Shown here one piece after another: positions 1-8,529 of a DNA stretch of 64,000 bases. A program made the translations under genes and the position numbers. Position 1 is the stretch's first letter. Each line of letters opens with the position of its first letter. Location of the stretch: contig JAFGHR010000084.1 of the NCBI GenBank assembly GCA_016930015.1, forward strand, positions 1-64,000. The letters run 5' to 3'. Source of the stretch: Anaerolineae bacterium. Its GTDB lineage: Bacteria; Chloroflexota; Anaerolineae; Aggregatilineales; Aggregatilineaceae. The notes beneath the pieces were generated by a model. That model did no database searches. It worked only from the letters and a program-made list of their open reading frames with translations, and was not told where the DNA came from.

Positions 1-1
1 C

Positions 2-241
2 ACGGAATTGAACCTGCATTATTACCTGGCGCGCACGTATGACGCGCTGTGTGACGATGACGCCACCGTTGACGCGGCGCTGTCCGAATGGCGGTTGGTG
101 CGCAACGGACGGCCTAACAGCAGCCTCCAGGAAGCCTGGCGCGATGACGCGGCGCTCCGCCTGTCGTCGGGGAAAACCTGCCGCGAAAAATACGGCCTGC
201 AAAATATCCTGGGCCTGAGCGGTGTTCCCACGCGGGACTAG
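2..241 (+). CDS. C-terminal end of a hypothetical protein (partial)
   Basis: The reading frame is open from the left edge of the window (codons ACG GAA TTG AAC) to a TAG at 239-241, so this is the last ~79 codons of a gene that begins outside. The visible residues are mostly alpha-helical and rich in Ala, Leu, Arg and Asp, with a helix-pair look (NLHYYLARTYDAL and DAALSEWRLV) that resembles a TPR-like tail. The next gene, 120 bases downstream on the same strand, also ends in TPR-like helices, so the two may be related in type. No function can be assigned. Confidence 0.6.
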   Translation, partial: TELNLHYYLARTYDALCDDDATVDAALSEWRLVRNGRPNSSLQEAWRDDAALRLSSGKTCREKYGLQNILGLSGVPTRD

Positions 242-361
242 GGCGGGATTGGCAGCCGGTGATCAGCGTGCAAAACCGGTTTTTGAAACACCATGCGTTG
301 GTTGCATTATTGGGTTCGGCTGTTCTGGCCAGCCGAAGATACATAACAGGGAGTTAAGTCC

Positions 362-1333
362 ATGCAAAAAATGCGTACTGCTGCGTTTCTGGTCCTGTTT
401 CTGGCGGTGCTGCTGGCTGGCGGACCGGGCGCGTCACGCCAGGTTATCGCGCAGGACGGTGGCCCGGAGTTGGCCCACCTAGTGCTCGACGTGATCAACG
501 ACGGCGATGCCCGCATCAACCGCATGGACTGGGACGTCAACGCCTTTGCGCCGCTGTTCCCGGCTACCAGCGTGCGCGAGAGTGACTACATCGACATATC
601 CGGGCGCACGACGCTGACGATCCTGTGCGCCGACCTGACGCTGATCGAACAACGGGGCAGCGAGGTCCCGCGCTGCCAGCCGTATCCGGCTGTGGCCGCG
701 TTTTATTACGTCGATGACCCGTCCTGGTCCGGCCCGGATGCGCCGGTAACGGTTGTCGTGAGCAGTCCTGACGCGGCTGGCATCCCGCCGGAAGTGCGTA
801 ATCCCAGCGCCTACAGCCTGGACCCGCTGACCGACGACGAAATGGCCCAGGTCGCCGGGGCGGTAGGCACGATCACCGGGTTGGGCGTATCGCCTGAGGC
901 GCAGGCGTTCGCGCTGTCGAGTTACTACCGGGGCCAGGGCATGATTTTTGACTCGCTGGCCGCGCTGCTGGTGCTGCCCGACCTGGGGTGCAGCGAGCGC
1001 CGCCCGTTTGTTGATCCGCCTGCCGGGATCGAGCGCCCGTTAGTGCAGTCGCCCGCGTTGTACGTGCGCCTGGGGGAAATCTTCCAGGTGCTCGGCCAGA
1101 ACGAAGATGCGCTGCGTTATTACCGCTGTGCAACCGAGTTAGCCGAAACCGTCGGCGACCCGGCGAACACCGCGCTCGCCTACGCCCGCCAGGCGAATCT
1201 GATGGAAGATTCCGAACAGGCCACGCAGTTTTACCAGGTCGCCATTGACAACTACATGTCGCTGGGCGCGCTGGCCTCGGCAAATACCATGCTGGAAATT
1301 TGCGGGTCGCGCAACTGCACCTTACCCTACTAA
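362..1333 (+). CDS. Secreted protein with C-terminal TPR-like helices, unknown function
   Basis: A 323-residue protein. A GGGAG ribosome-binding site lies about 7 bases before the ATG. Residues 1-30 form a signal peptide: Met-Gln-Lys-Met-Arg, a hydrophobic stretch rich in Leu/Val/Ala, then AQDGG as the likely cleavage region. The middle is a mixed domain I do not recognise. Residues ~230-315 form helical pairs (ALYVRLGEIFQVLGQNEDAL and AYARQANLMEDSEQA) typical of tetratricopeptide repeats, so a protein-binding role outside the membrane is likely. Four Cys in the second half could form disulfides. A strong hairpin 48 bases after the stop suggests the transcript ends there. Confidence 0.75.
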   Translation: MQKMRTAAFLVLFLAVLLAGGPGASRQVIAQDGGPELAHLVLDVINDGDARINRMDWDVNAFAPLFPATSVRESDYIDISGRTTLTILCADLTLIEQRGSEVPRCQPYPAVAAFYYVDDPSWSGPDAPVTVVVSSPDAAGIPPEVRNPSAYSLDPLTDDEMAQVAGAVGTITGLGVSPEAQAFALSSYYRGQGMIFDSLAALLVLPDLGCSERRPFVDPPAGIERPLVQSPALYVRLGEIFQVLGQNEDALRYYRCATELAETVGDPANTALAYARQANLMEDSEQATQFYQVAIDNYMSLGALASANTMLEICGSRNCTLPY

Positions 1334-1380
1334 CCAGCAGGCCGGTTTCGGCACAGCAGCCAACGTTTGCCAACACCAAG

Positions 1381-1420
1381 CGGGGCGAGTCCTGACTGTA
1401 AGACTCGCCCCGCGATTGTT
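1381..1420 (+). terminator. Rho-independent terminator after the TPR-like gene
   Basis: A perfect 11-bp stem (CGGGGCGAGTC at 1381-1391 with GACTCGCCCCG at 1402-1412) closes a 10-base loop. The tail is only moderately T-rich (ATTGTTGTG). It lies 48 bases after the upstream stop codon. Confidence 0.7.
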
Positions 1421-1552
1421 GTGCTGCCATCCAATCATCAATACCAACCGGGTCACCCAAACAGCATTTGATTTAGTGCGTTGTGTGGTATCATAAGCGC
1501 GGATTCCCGCCGGGGAATATGGACAGGCAACCGCACATTAGGATCAAACACA

Positions 1553-2365
1553 ATGCTGCCACAGGAAGAACTTATTGCGCGTGTGCGCACACTCTGCCAG
1601 GAAGACAGCCGGGTTGATGCCGCCATGATGTACGGCTCGTTTACACGCGGCGAAGGTGACGTGTATTCGGATGTCGAATTTATCCTGTTTTTTGATGACG
1701 AACGTTTCGATAACCTCGACCATCGCGCCTGGCTGGGACAGATCGCGCCGGTGCACATGCTGTACGTAAACGAACACGGGATCACGGTCGTGATCTTTGA
1801 GAACCTGATCCGGGGCGAATTTCACTTTCACCCGGCCTCGGATGTGATCATCGGTGAGGCGTGGAACGGCTTGATCGCGTTCCCCTCGCTGGATGCTACG
1901 CTGATCGTGGATCGCTCCGGTGCGCTCACGCCGTACCTGCTGCCGCTGCTTCAGCCGATTGATCGCCTTGTGCCGGAACGTATGCAAAACGCGGTGAATA
2001 ATTTTGTCAACTGGCACTGGTTCGGCTTTAACGTGCTGCGGCGCGGCGAACATGCGCGCGCGTTGGAAATTTTGACCATGGTGCACCGTGACCTGTTATG
2101 GATGGCGCGGGCGCTGGAAAACAACACCACGCACTGGCTGACCCCGTCCAAGGCGCTGGAACAGGAACTATCCGCCGACGCCTACGCGCGGTTTCAGAAA
2201 TGCACCGCGCCGCTGGATGATGGCGCGCTCCAACGGGCGTATCAACATGCGTGGCAGTGGGGCATGGAGATGATCGAGGAACTGCACGCCCAGTTTGGCG
2301 CGACGATGCCCGCGCGGCTGCGTCACCAGTTGGCCGAGCGTGTGTTAGGTGAAGTCGAAGTGTGA
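1553..2365 (+). CDS. Lnu(F)/LinF-like nucleotidyltransferase
   Basis: A 270-residue nucleotidyltransferase of the Pol-beta superfamily. The catalytic motif is GSFTRGEGDVYSDVEF near residues 28-43: a Gly-Ser pair followed by the Asp-x-Glu that binds the two metal ions. The opening MLPQEELI, the MMYGSFT motif and the FENLIRGEFHFH segment resemble the lincosamide nucleotidyltransferases Lnu(F)/LinF (about 270 aa), as I remember them. Those enzymes adenylylate lincomycin and clindamycin. Start choice: ATG 1553 has AGGA 9 bases upstream; a TTG at 1481 is in frame but lacks a site. A TATCAT box at 1489-1494 with TTTGAT at 1467 could be the promoter. It converges with another antibiotic-type nucleotidyltransferase. 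Its substrate here is unproven. Confidence 0.8.
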   Translation: MLPQEELIARVRTLCQEDSRVDAAMMYGSFTRGEGDVYSDVEFILFFDDERFDNLDHRAWLGQIAPVHMLYVNEHGITVVIFENLIRGEFHFHPASDVIIGEAWNGLIAFPSLDATLIVDRSGALTPYLLPLLQPIDRLVPERMQNAVNNFVNWHWFGFNVLRRGEHARALEILTMVHRDLLWMARALENNTTHWLTPSKALEQELSADAYARFQKCTAPLDDGALQRAYQHAWQWGMEMIEELHAQFGATMPARLRHQLAERVLGEVEV

Positions 2366-2411
2366 GGTTAACTCGCTAAGACGTGTTCCGGTCGCTGCGC
2401 TCATATCGTTG

Positions 2412-3290
2412 TTAACCGGCTCGCCATTCCGCGAAACAAGCATCAACCCATGCCGTGACCTGGGCAGCGGACTGGGCAGGATAGGCGTAACCCAACAGAT
2501 CGGCGGTCTCAGGGGCCAGCCAGCGAACCAGCGCCATCGTGCCCAGAAGCGCCTGCCAGAGATCGTGAGCATCATACCGCCCAAACGCGGCGCGTAAGCT
2601 TTCCACAGCTCGCGGATCGGCCCACTGCTCCAAAAAACGCCCATTTATCCAGGTATCGTATTCTTCACCATGCGTCGCGCAGGCGTGCCAGGTGAGCAGC
2701 GGGAGTATACACCGCCACTTGAGATAGTTATCCACACAACCCGAAGCCGTCCAGAGTTCGCCGCGCCGCAGCTTTTTTGCCGTCCAGACGGCGTGGTACC
2801 AGAAATCGTTGACTGTGTTAAGGAAGGCTGCTTCATCCGGCAGCGGGACGAGGGATTGTTTCACCAGGGGGGACACATGAGTCAGTGTGTGAGTCAGCGC
2901 GCCATTTTTATCTACCACCACGCGCACGCCCCGCTGTACTATGTCCAGCGTATCGGTTTCTGATGTCAGCTTTGCGATCATTTCCACCGGCTCAAACACG
3001 AAATCTACATCCAGCATACCCTCGAACAAGACGCGGCGTTCAAGGGTCGCTCCCCCCATGGTTTTTTCGAGAAACGACAGCCAAAACGGGCCAATGTGAT
3101 CCAGCCATGCCGTTGTCGAGATGAACATCTGCGGGTCGGTGGCAAAGATAACCAGATCGAGGTCAGACCATTGATCAGCCGGGCGTTCGCGCCGCGCTCG
3201 TGAGCCGACGATCACGGCGCCTTGAATGGTCGGTTCGGTCTCGGCCCAGGTGATGAATCGCTCAAGCAGACTATCATAAGTGGCGGGCAT
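2412..3290 (-). CDS. Aminoglycoside 6-adenylyltransferase (AadE/AadK) family protein
   Basis: A 292-residue protein. The N-terminal nucleotidyltransferase motif is VGSRARRERPADQWSDLDL (GS...D-x-D), followed by VIFATDPQMFISTTAWLDHIG, closely patterned on the streptomycin 6-adenylyltransferases AadK/AadE (DIxYFVxD..PFI..D.WL..FG). The C-terminal helical domain keeps the family's NDFWYHAVWTAKKLRRGE and AYPAQ segments. The start is ATG 3290 with GAGGAA 8 bases upstream; an in-frame extension to 3425 overlaps the neighbouring gene and lacks support. It faces the Lnu-like gene tail to tail, 46 bases apart, and probably transfers AMP to a small hydroxylated molecule. Activity on streptomycin is inferred only from family resemblance. 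Confidence 0.8.
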   Translation of the reverse strand: MPATYDSLLERFITWAETEPTIQGAVIVGSRARRERPADQWSDLDLVIFATDPQMFISTTAWLDHIGPFWLSFLEKTMGGATLERRVLFEGMLDVDFVFEPVEMIAKLTSETDTLDIVQRGVRVVVDKNGALTHTLTHVSPLVKQSLVPLPDEAAFLNTVNDFWYHAVWTAKKLRRGELWTASGCVDNYLKWRCILPLLTWHACATHGEEYDTWINGRFLEQWADPRAVESLRAAFGRYDAHDLWQALLGTMALVRWLAPETADLLGYAYPAQSAAQVTAWVDACFAEWRAG

Positions 3291-3331
3291 ATTGGCGTTC
3301 CTCAAATTGGGCAAGGGACTGTTGTAGCACC

Positions 3332-4870
3332 CTAGAAGTTGTCCATAATCTCCCAGAACCACCACAGGAAGATCGTGACCAGGATCAGGTAAACCGCCGA
3401 GACTTGCATCAGCAGGACCACCCACTGCCGCGTGTTGCGTTTATACTGGCGCATAAAAAACACCAGCAGGTAACCTGACGGCAGCGACAGCAGCACCAAC
3501 GGGAACGCCAGCATCTTCAGGAGCGTTTGCTCGCGGTAGAAATTGCTGTTGTACGGTCGCAGTGTGCCGAAATTGTCAAATGCACGTTCGATCCGCTCGA
3601 CGACGTTCAGCTTGTCCACGCGCGTCATGGATTGATCGACCTTCATGTAGGCGCCGTGCGGCCCTAATATCCAGTATTCACCGTCGGCGGCGGGCAGCAG
3701 GCTGGTTTGGGTGCCGCTTTGCTGCAAAAAGGTGGTATCCGACGTTAAGGTCGGGCCGGTTTTGCCATCAAACGTGGCCAGCTTGATCCCCTTATCCGAC
3801 TCTTCTAGCAGCAGCCAGTTATCCAGCAGCCAGCCGTGGCGCGGATACCGCAGGCCGGGAATCCATTTTAAACTACGCGGCCCAATGAGGTAATCGGAGA
3901 AGTAAAAACTGGCGTCTTCGGTGGGGCTTTTTACCTGTTTGAGCGCCGAATCATCCAGCGAAAACGGTGCCGCGCTCAGCGACCAGTTCACCACGTTGCC
4001 CGGCGATCGGTCAAAGAGATCGCCCAGGCGAATCAGGTTGTTGTCATTGTCAAGGATGTATTGTTGTGAGCCCAGGTGGGTCAGCGGCAGCGAATCCACC
4101 AGTTCCGGCGATTGGGTTTCGGTGCCGTGCAGTACGTCAACCTCAGCGTTTGTTATGTTATCGATTTGAACCGGAACCCGCACATACACAAAGTGCCAGC
4201 CGTCATCGTCGCGGAAAGTCAATTGCAGCGTACACAGGAAACCTTCGTCACATTTATCCGGCAGCGGCACCGTGCGCGGTTCGTTCCATGCCTCCTCGGT
4301 ATACGCCGAGATCGTGACGACCGGTTCGTGGTCAATGACCAACTCTAAGCTGCCGTCTACCCAGGCCAACCCGGCGACTTCGTTTGACGCGGAAGAGGGC
4401 AGTCCCAAGGGGCGGACGCCGCCGTCGGCAAACACCCGGTAAATCGCCGATAACTCAGGCGCACCCCAAGCCACGGCCAGATCGCCGTTAGGCGCTTTGG
4501 CCAGCGCCAGCACCTGCGATGTTTCGTCTTCCGGCAGGGCCCAGCGCAGCTCCGCTTTGCCTTCGGCCAGTTTGAACCGCACCAGGCCCCACTGCTGCGC
4601 CAGCGTGTTGAGCGACAGTGAGGCGTGATCGTTGTATTCGCAGTAGCGCCAGACTGTGTCGTCGTCTATAAACGCCGGGCCGGAGCACGACTGCCGGAAT
4701 GAGTCTATTTCGCCCTGGTCGGAGACGAACTCAACGTAACGCACCGGTGAGGGGTTGGTGGCCGCTACCCAGAAAAAACGCGTCCATGCGATCCCGCAGA
4801 CAGCAAGCGCGATCGAAAACACGACAACAGTGAAAGTATAGGTTCGGTCGCCCAGTATTCTTTTCAGCAT
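3332..4870 (-). CDS. Membrane-anchored protein with large extracytoplasmic domain, unknown
   Basis: A 512-residue protein. It has one membrane segment near residues 12-30 (TFTVVVFSIALAVCGIAW), then about 400 residues outside the membrane rich in Trp, Asp and Gly with blade-like strands (LALAKAPNGDLAVAWGAPE, GWHFVYVRVPVQ) that suggest a beta-propeller. Two C-terminal membrane segments follow (LLKMLAFPLVLLSLPSGYLLVFF and VLLMQVSAVYLILVTIFLWWF). No catalytic motif is visible. The start lacks a clear ribosome-binding site. It reads away from a mobile-element copy at 4979-5192. I do not recognise the family. Confidence 0.65.
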   Translation of the reverse strand: MLKRILGDRTYTFTVVVFSIALAVCGIAWTRFFWVAATNPSPVRYVEFVSDQGEIDSFRQSCSGPAFIDDDTVWRYCEYNDHASLSLNTLAQQWGLVRFKLAEGKAELRWALPEDETSQVLALAKAPNGDLAVAWGAPELSAIYRVFADGGVRPLGLPSSASNEVAGLAWVDGSLELVIDHEPVVTISAYTEEAWNEPRTVPLPDKCDEGFLCTLQLTFRDDDGWHFVYVRVPVQIDNITNAEVDVLHGTETQSPELVDSLPLTHLGSQQYILDNDNNLIRLGDLFDRSPGNVVNWSLSAAPFSLDDSALKQVKSPTEDASFYFSDYLIGPRSLKWIPGLRYPRHGWLLDNWLLLEESDKGIKLATFDGKTGPTLTSDTTFLQQSGTQTSLLPAADGEYWILGPHGAYMKVDQSMTRVDKLNVVERIERAFDNFGTLRPYNSNFYREQTLLKMLAFPLVLLSLPSGYLLVFFMRQYKRNTRQWVVLLMQVSAVYLILVTIFLWWFWEIMDNF

Positions 4871-4978
4871 TGTTTGATAGGTCGTTGTTTTGTATGCACA
4901 TGAACCACTCGATCACATCATAACACAGCCGGACCGATCGAGCGACATAACACGCTGGGTCAAACGTATCAAATTTGC

Positions 4979-5192
4979 CAAGGCTATCGCTTCAAATGAG
5001 TGATTGGGCTTTTGAAACGCCGCGCGACACGGCGTGTCGCCTTCCCCCTAATCCCCCGTCCAAACAAGCGGACGGGGGACTTTTCCAGTGCGCGGGTCGG
5101 TGTTTTGTCCCCTCCTTGGCTTGGCCGGAGAGGGGACACGAGCGTAGCGAGGAGGGGAGGGGCGTTTTTACGCTTTTGAAGCAATTACCCTG
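4979..5192 (+). mobile_element. MITE-like element, copy A (214 bp)
   Basis: The ends are inverted repeats: CAAGGCTATCGCTTCAAA on the left and the complement of CAGGGTAATTGCTTCAAA on the right. The 10 bases before it (TCAAATTTGC, 4969-4978) and after it (TCAAATCCGC, 5193-5202) match at 8 of 10 positions, as expected of an old target-site duplication. Inside is a C/G-rich hairpin (CCCCCGTCC...GGACGGGGG) followed by ACTTTT, then a purine/pyrimidine-rich second half. It carries no gene. Copies B (45731-45947) and C (61051-61233) share both ends and the central hairpin. Confidence 0.85.
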
Positions 5193-5281
5193 TCAAATCC
5201 GCTGCCAGGCCTGTAGCGCACTCTGCCTCACTTGATTACAATAGGCTGGAAACCGTGATCCACCGAAGAGGAGGCGCCCTG

Positions 5282-6574
5282 ATGCTGCGGACTGATAGGC
5301 CGAAAATTGGACTCATACTGACCGCCATAGGGCTTGTGCTGGCGATGACTGCCGGTTGGGGTGGCAACCCTGCCGCCGCGCAGGACGGACTCGATGGCTG
5401 GACTGTATACGAGCTGAACATGCGCGCCGGACCCGATGTGAGCTATGACGTGACCGCCGTCGTGCCGGTGAATACCGGGCTGGTGTTTGAAGCACGCAAT
5501 CAGGACATATCATGGCTGCTGGGCCACACCGAGGACGGCACCGCGCGCGGCTGGGTGGCTGCCGGTTATGTGCGTTACCAGGAAGGATTCGCGGCGGTTC
5601 GACTGCCGGTCAGTGACGAAGTGGTGGGTGTTCCGGCGGCCCCGGCACCTGCTGAGGCGGCTCCCGCCCAGGAAGACGCCGCGCCCGCGCCGCCTGCCGC
5701 CAGCGGCCTGATCGCGTCGCTGGAATTGATCCACGATTCCGGCCATTCGGAATACTACCGCCTGACGTATTGGAGCGACGGCCTGCTGGTAAATGGCTAC
5801 CTGGGTTATCCCAAGGGCGACGGCAAATTTCCCGCGATCATCTACAACCGGGGCGGTCACCGCGAGCAGGGGGCGCTGACGGGCCGCGAGATCATTCCGC
5901 TGGTCGAGGCGGGTTACGTGGCGGCGGCGTCCCAGTACCGGGGCAACGCGTGGAGCCAGGGCAGCGAGTCATTTGGGGAGGGCGACGTCAACGATGTGCT
6001 GAACCTGATCGGCGTGCTGCAACAGCTTCCGATGGTGGATACATGGCGCATCGGCATGATGGGCTGTTCACGCGGGGGGCTGGTCACGTATATGGCGCTC
6101 AAGGAAGATTCGGCGCGCGGTACACATATTATCAAGGCTGCCGTCACGGTAGGCGGAATCGCGGACCTGTTTTTGTGGCGCGACGAGCGCGGCGACGTGG
6201 TCGAAAACCTGTATATGCCCTATATCGGTGTGCTGCCCGAACAGGCTCCCGACCTGTATAAAGCGCGGTCGGCGGTGTTCTGGCCGCAGTTGATCAACGC
6301 GCCGCTGCTGCTGCTGCACGGTGAGGACGACGGCCAGGTATCGGTTGACCAATCACGCCACCTCTACGACGCGCTGTATAACAGCGGGCACATCGTGGAG
6401 TTGATCACGTATCCCGGCGGTGATCACGGCCTCAACGACCAGATCGGCGGGTACCCGGAGGCGCTGCGCTGGTTCCAGACCTATTTAACCGTGCCCGGCG
6501 ACCCGGATCGCAGTTATTGGACCAACGAGGATAATATCCGCAGCGTGGGCGGCTGGTTCTTGCTGCACTACTAA
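5282..6574 (+). CDS. Secreted SH3b-domain alpha/beta hydrolase (S9-type peptidase family)
   Basis: A 430-residue protein starting at ATG 5282, preceded by GAGGAGG 9 bases upstream. A signal peptide (residues 1-36, ending AAAQDG) is followed by a bacterial SH3 domain (about 40-100: VYELNMRAGPDVSYDVTAVV, ISWLLG, GWVAAGYVR), an Ala/Pro linker, and an alpha/beta hydrolase domain (about 140-420) like the catalytic domain of prolyl oligopeptidases. The visible triad is Ser263 in GCSRGG, Asp349 or Asp350 in HGEDDGQV, and His382 in GGDHGL. SH3b domains often bind cell-wall or surface material, so an envelope-associated peptidase or esterase is likely. The substrate is unknown. Confidence 0.8.
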   Translation: MLRTDRPKIGLILTAIGLVLAMTAGWGGNPAAAQDGLDGWTVYELNMRAGPDVSYDVTAVVPVNTGLVFEARNQDISWLLGHTEDGTARGWVAAGYVRYQEGFAAVRLPVSDEVVGVPAAPAPAEAAPAQEDAAPAPPAASGLIASLELIHDSGHSEYYRLTYWSDGLLVNGYLGYPKGDGKFPAIIYNRGGHREQGALTGREIIPLVEAGYVAAASQYRGNAWSQGSESFGEGDVNDVLNLIGVLQQLPMVDTWRIGMMGCSRGGLVTYMALKEDSARGTHIIKAAVTVGGIADLFLWRDERGDVVENLYMPYIGVLPEQAPDLYKARSAVFWPQLINAPLLLLHGEDDGQVSVDQSRHLYDALYNSGHIVELITYPGGDHGLNDQIGGYPEALRWFQTYLTVPGDPDRSYWTNEDNIRSVGGWFLLHY

Positions 6575-6749
6575 AAATCTTATGTTACAAGGGGTGCGGG
6601 CAGCGCCTTTTCCTGGTTTGGTTGGGGGCGTTCAGACAGTACGTAAACAATACATTCGGCCCCCAATCGCTGATCTTGGTGTTGGGGGAATACCGTATTA
6701 GAATAATTAGCACAAACACGTAAACCATTTCCAGCCGGAGCAGAGCCGC

Positions 6750-8411
6750 ATGAAAAAGCTTACAGGTTTGGTCATTGTTTTTGCCATCGTGCTGGCGGTC
6801 TTGTCACCGGCCAGCGCCCAGGACGGACCATCTCGTAAACCGTGCAACTACGATCCCAACCGCACGCAGCCGTTTAAGACCACCTATGTAAACGAAAAAC
6901 TTCCCCTGTTCAGCCAGTTTTATGACGAAAGCTGGGGGACAGCCTGGTGTGCGCCAACTGCCGCCGGGATCGCGTTCGCGTATTGGGCCGAAAACGGGTT
7001 TCCGGCCTTGCTGACCGATACCAACGGCAACACGATGTATGAACAAGAAGAAAAATATGCGGGCGTAAACGTGTTGGGTAACATGATGGGCACCAACGTA
7101 GACGCCGGTAACACCGATGACGAAGTGCTCGCCGGTATCCGCAGTTACCTGGAATCCGCCGGCGCTTTGCAAGACTTCGTGATCCGCGTGTATGACGCCG
7201 ACGAAGGCACCACCGACCCGATTTTTGAAGATTACGCGTTCGAACTGGAGTCCGGGGGCGCGGTGTTGGTCGGGCTGGAGTGGGAAAACGGCGGGCACTG
7301 GCTGGTTGGGCGGGCCGTGTCACGCATCAAAAACGACGAAGGCACGCACTACGTCAACTTTATCGATCCAGGCACGGGGCGATCATACAACACGCGCATG
7401 AAGCCCAGCGGGGCGGTGTGGTATAACCGCCAGTGGGTGACGTTCGATATCATGATCGTTGTTGTGCCCACCGAAATGCCGATGCTGGTCGCGACCGCTA
7501 TCGCCGGGGCGACCCTGATCATGCCGCCAACCAGCACACCCGATGCAGGCGCCGCACCAACGGAAATCCTCAGCCTGCCGACCGAATCGCTGCCGGTGGA
7601 CGAGGGCGACCGGATCGTGTTCCAGTCGGACCGTGACGGGGAAAACGAGGTTTTCACGGTTAACGCCGACGGCAGCGACCTGCGCCAGCTCACGTTTAAT
7701 GAGGTGTATGACGGCGCGCCCGCCTGGTCACCGGACAAGACCAAAATCGCGTTTGGCGGCACGGGGCAGCATAACGGCTATAACGACGATGAAGTGTTTG
7801 TGATGAACGCCGACGGTTCTAACGTCCAAAATCTGACGAATTCACCCGGCGTGGACTGGTCGCCCGCGTGGTCACCGGATGGGCAGCAGATCGTGTTCCA
7901 CTCGGACCGCGACGGCGACTACGACATTTACATCATGGATGCTGACGGCTCCAACCTGCGCCAGCTTACATTTAACAGCGCCGCTGACTGGCATCCGAAC
8001 TGGTCACCGGACGGCAGCACGATCGTGTATGCCAGCGATATCGACGGCGACTACGACATTTACACGGTCAGCGTGGACGGCGGCCAGCCGATCCAGATCA
8101 CCTATAACAACCAGACCGATGCCTGGCCGATGTGGTCACCGGATGGCACCCAGATCGCATGTGAATCCAGCAATACAGTCGATGGCGGCTTCCAGGTGCT
8201 CGTCATGGATGCCGACGGCAGCGGTATTTTCCAGGTGACGAGCGCTACCGATCATGAAAACTGGCATCCGTCCTGGTCACCGGATGGCACGCGGATCGTG
8301 TTTGCGTCCAACAAAGACGGGAATTTCGACATCTGGACGATCAACGTGGACGGCACCAACCGCCAGCGTATTACCTACAATACGTCCGAGGAAAACTGGC
8401 CGGACTGGTAA
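6750..8411 (+). CDS. Secreted C39-like cysteine peptidase fused to a PD40 propeller
   Basis: A 553-residue protein with a signal peptide (residues 1-24). Residues ~45-245 are a papain-like C39-type domain: Cys67 in [10 protein letters not shown], His183 in [10 protein letters not shown] and Asp206 in NFIDPGTG form a plausible triad. A Thr/Pro linker ([15 protein letters not shown]) leads to about six TolB-like PD40 repeats (residues ~290-553), each carrying a version of [12 protein letters not shown] and WSPDG. Such propellers usually bind partners or ligands. Codons in the repeats are very alike, hinting at recent duplication. A strong terminator follows the stop, and the next gene is a second PD40 propeller. 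Confidence 0.8.
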   Translation: MKKLTGLVIVFAIVLAVLSPASAQDGPSRKPCNYDPNRTQPFKTTYVNEKLPLFSQFYDESWGTAWCAPTAAGIAFAYWAENGFPALLTDTNGNTMYEQEEKYAGVNVLGNMMGTNVDAGNTDDEVLAGIRSYLESAGALQDFVIRVYDADEGTTDPIFEDYAFELESGGAVLVGLEWENGGHWLVGRAVSRIKNDEGTHYVNFIDPGTGRSYNTRMKPSGAVWYNRQWVTFDIMIVVVPTEMPMLVATAIAGATLIMPPTSTPDAGAAPTEILSLPTESLPVDEGDRIVFQSDRDGENEVFTVNADGSDLRQLTFNEVYDGAPAWSPDKTKIAFGGTGQHNGYNDDEVFVMNADGSNVQNLTNSPGVDWSPAWSPDGQQIVFHSDRDGDYDIYIMDADGSNLRQLTFNSAADWHPNWSPDGSTIVYASDIDGDYDIYTVSVDGGQPIQITYNNQTDAWPMWSPDGTQIACESSNTVDGGFQVLVMDADGSGIFQVTSATDHENWHPSWSPDGTRIVFASNKDGNFDIWTINVDGTNRQRITYNTSEENWPDW

Positions 8412-8421
8412 CGGTTTTTTT

Positions 8422-8457
8422 AGAAGACACCACAGCACAACGGTGTCTTCTTTTTTT
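8422..8457 (+). terminator. Rho-independent terminator after the C39/PD40 gene
   Basis: A perfect 10-bp stem (AGAAGACACC at 8422-8431 with GGTGTCTTCT at 8442-8451) and a 10-base loop end in a run of eight T. A matching run of T/A precedes the stem, so it may work in both directions. Confidence 0.9.
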
Positions 8458-8529
8458 GTGATGGAATTATCGTTCAACCGGGCGGGGGAACGCTGCCCCG
8501 GCGCGCAGTTACACGGAGGTCACACATCA

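Noticed and set aside
873-1460. Minus-strand 195-residue open frame
   Set aside because: It is antisense to the TPR-like gene, with Arg/Pro/Ser-rich composition typical of a shadow frame in high-GC DNA.
8254-8529. Upstream extension of the second PD40 gene
   Set aside because: It is an out-of-frame reading of the preceding gene and runs through its terminator; ATG 8530 follows a strong ribosome-binding site.
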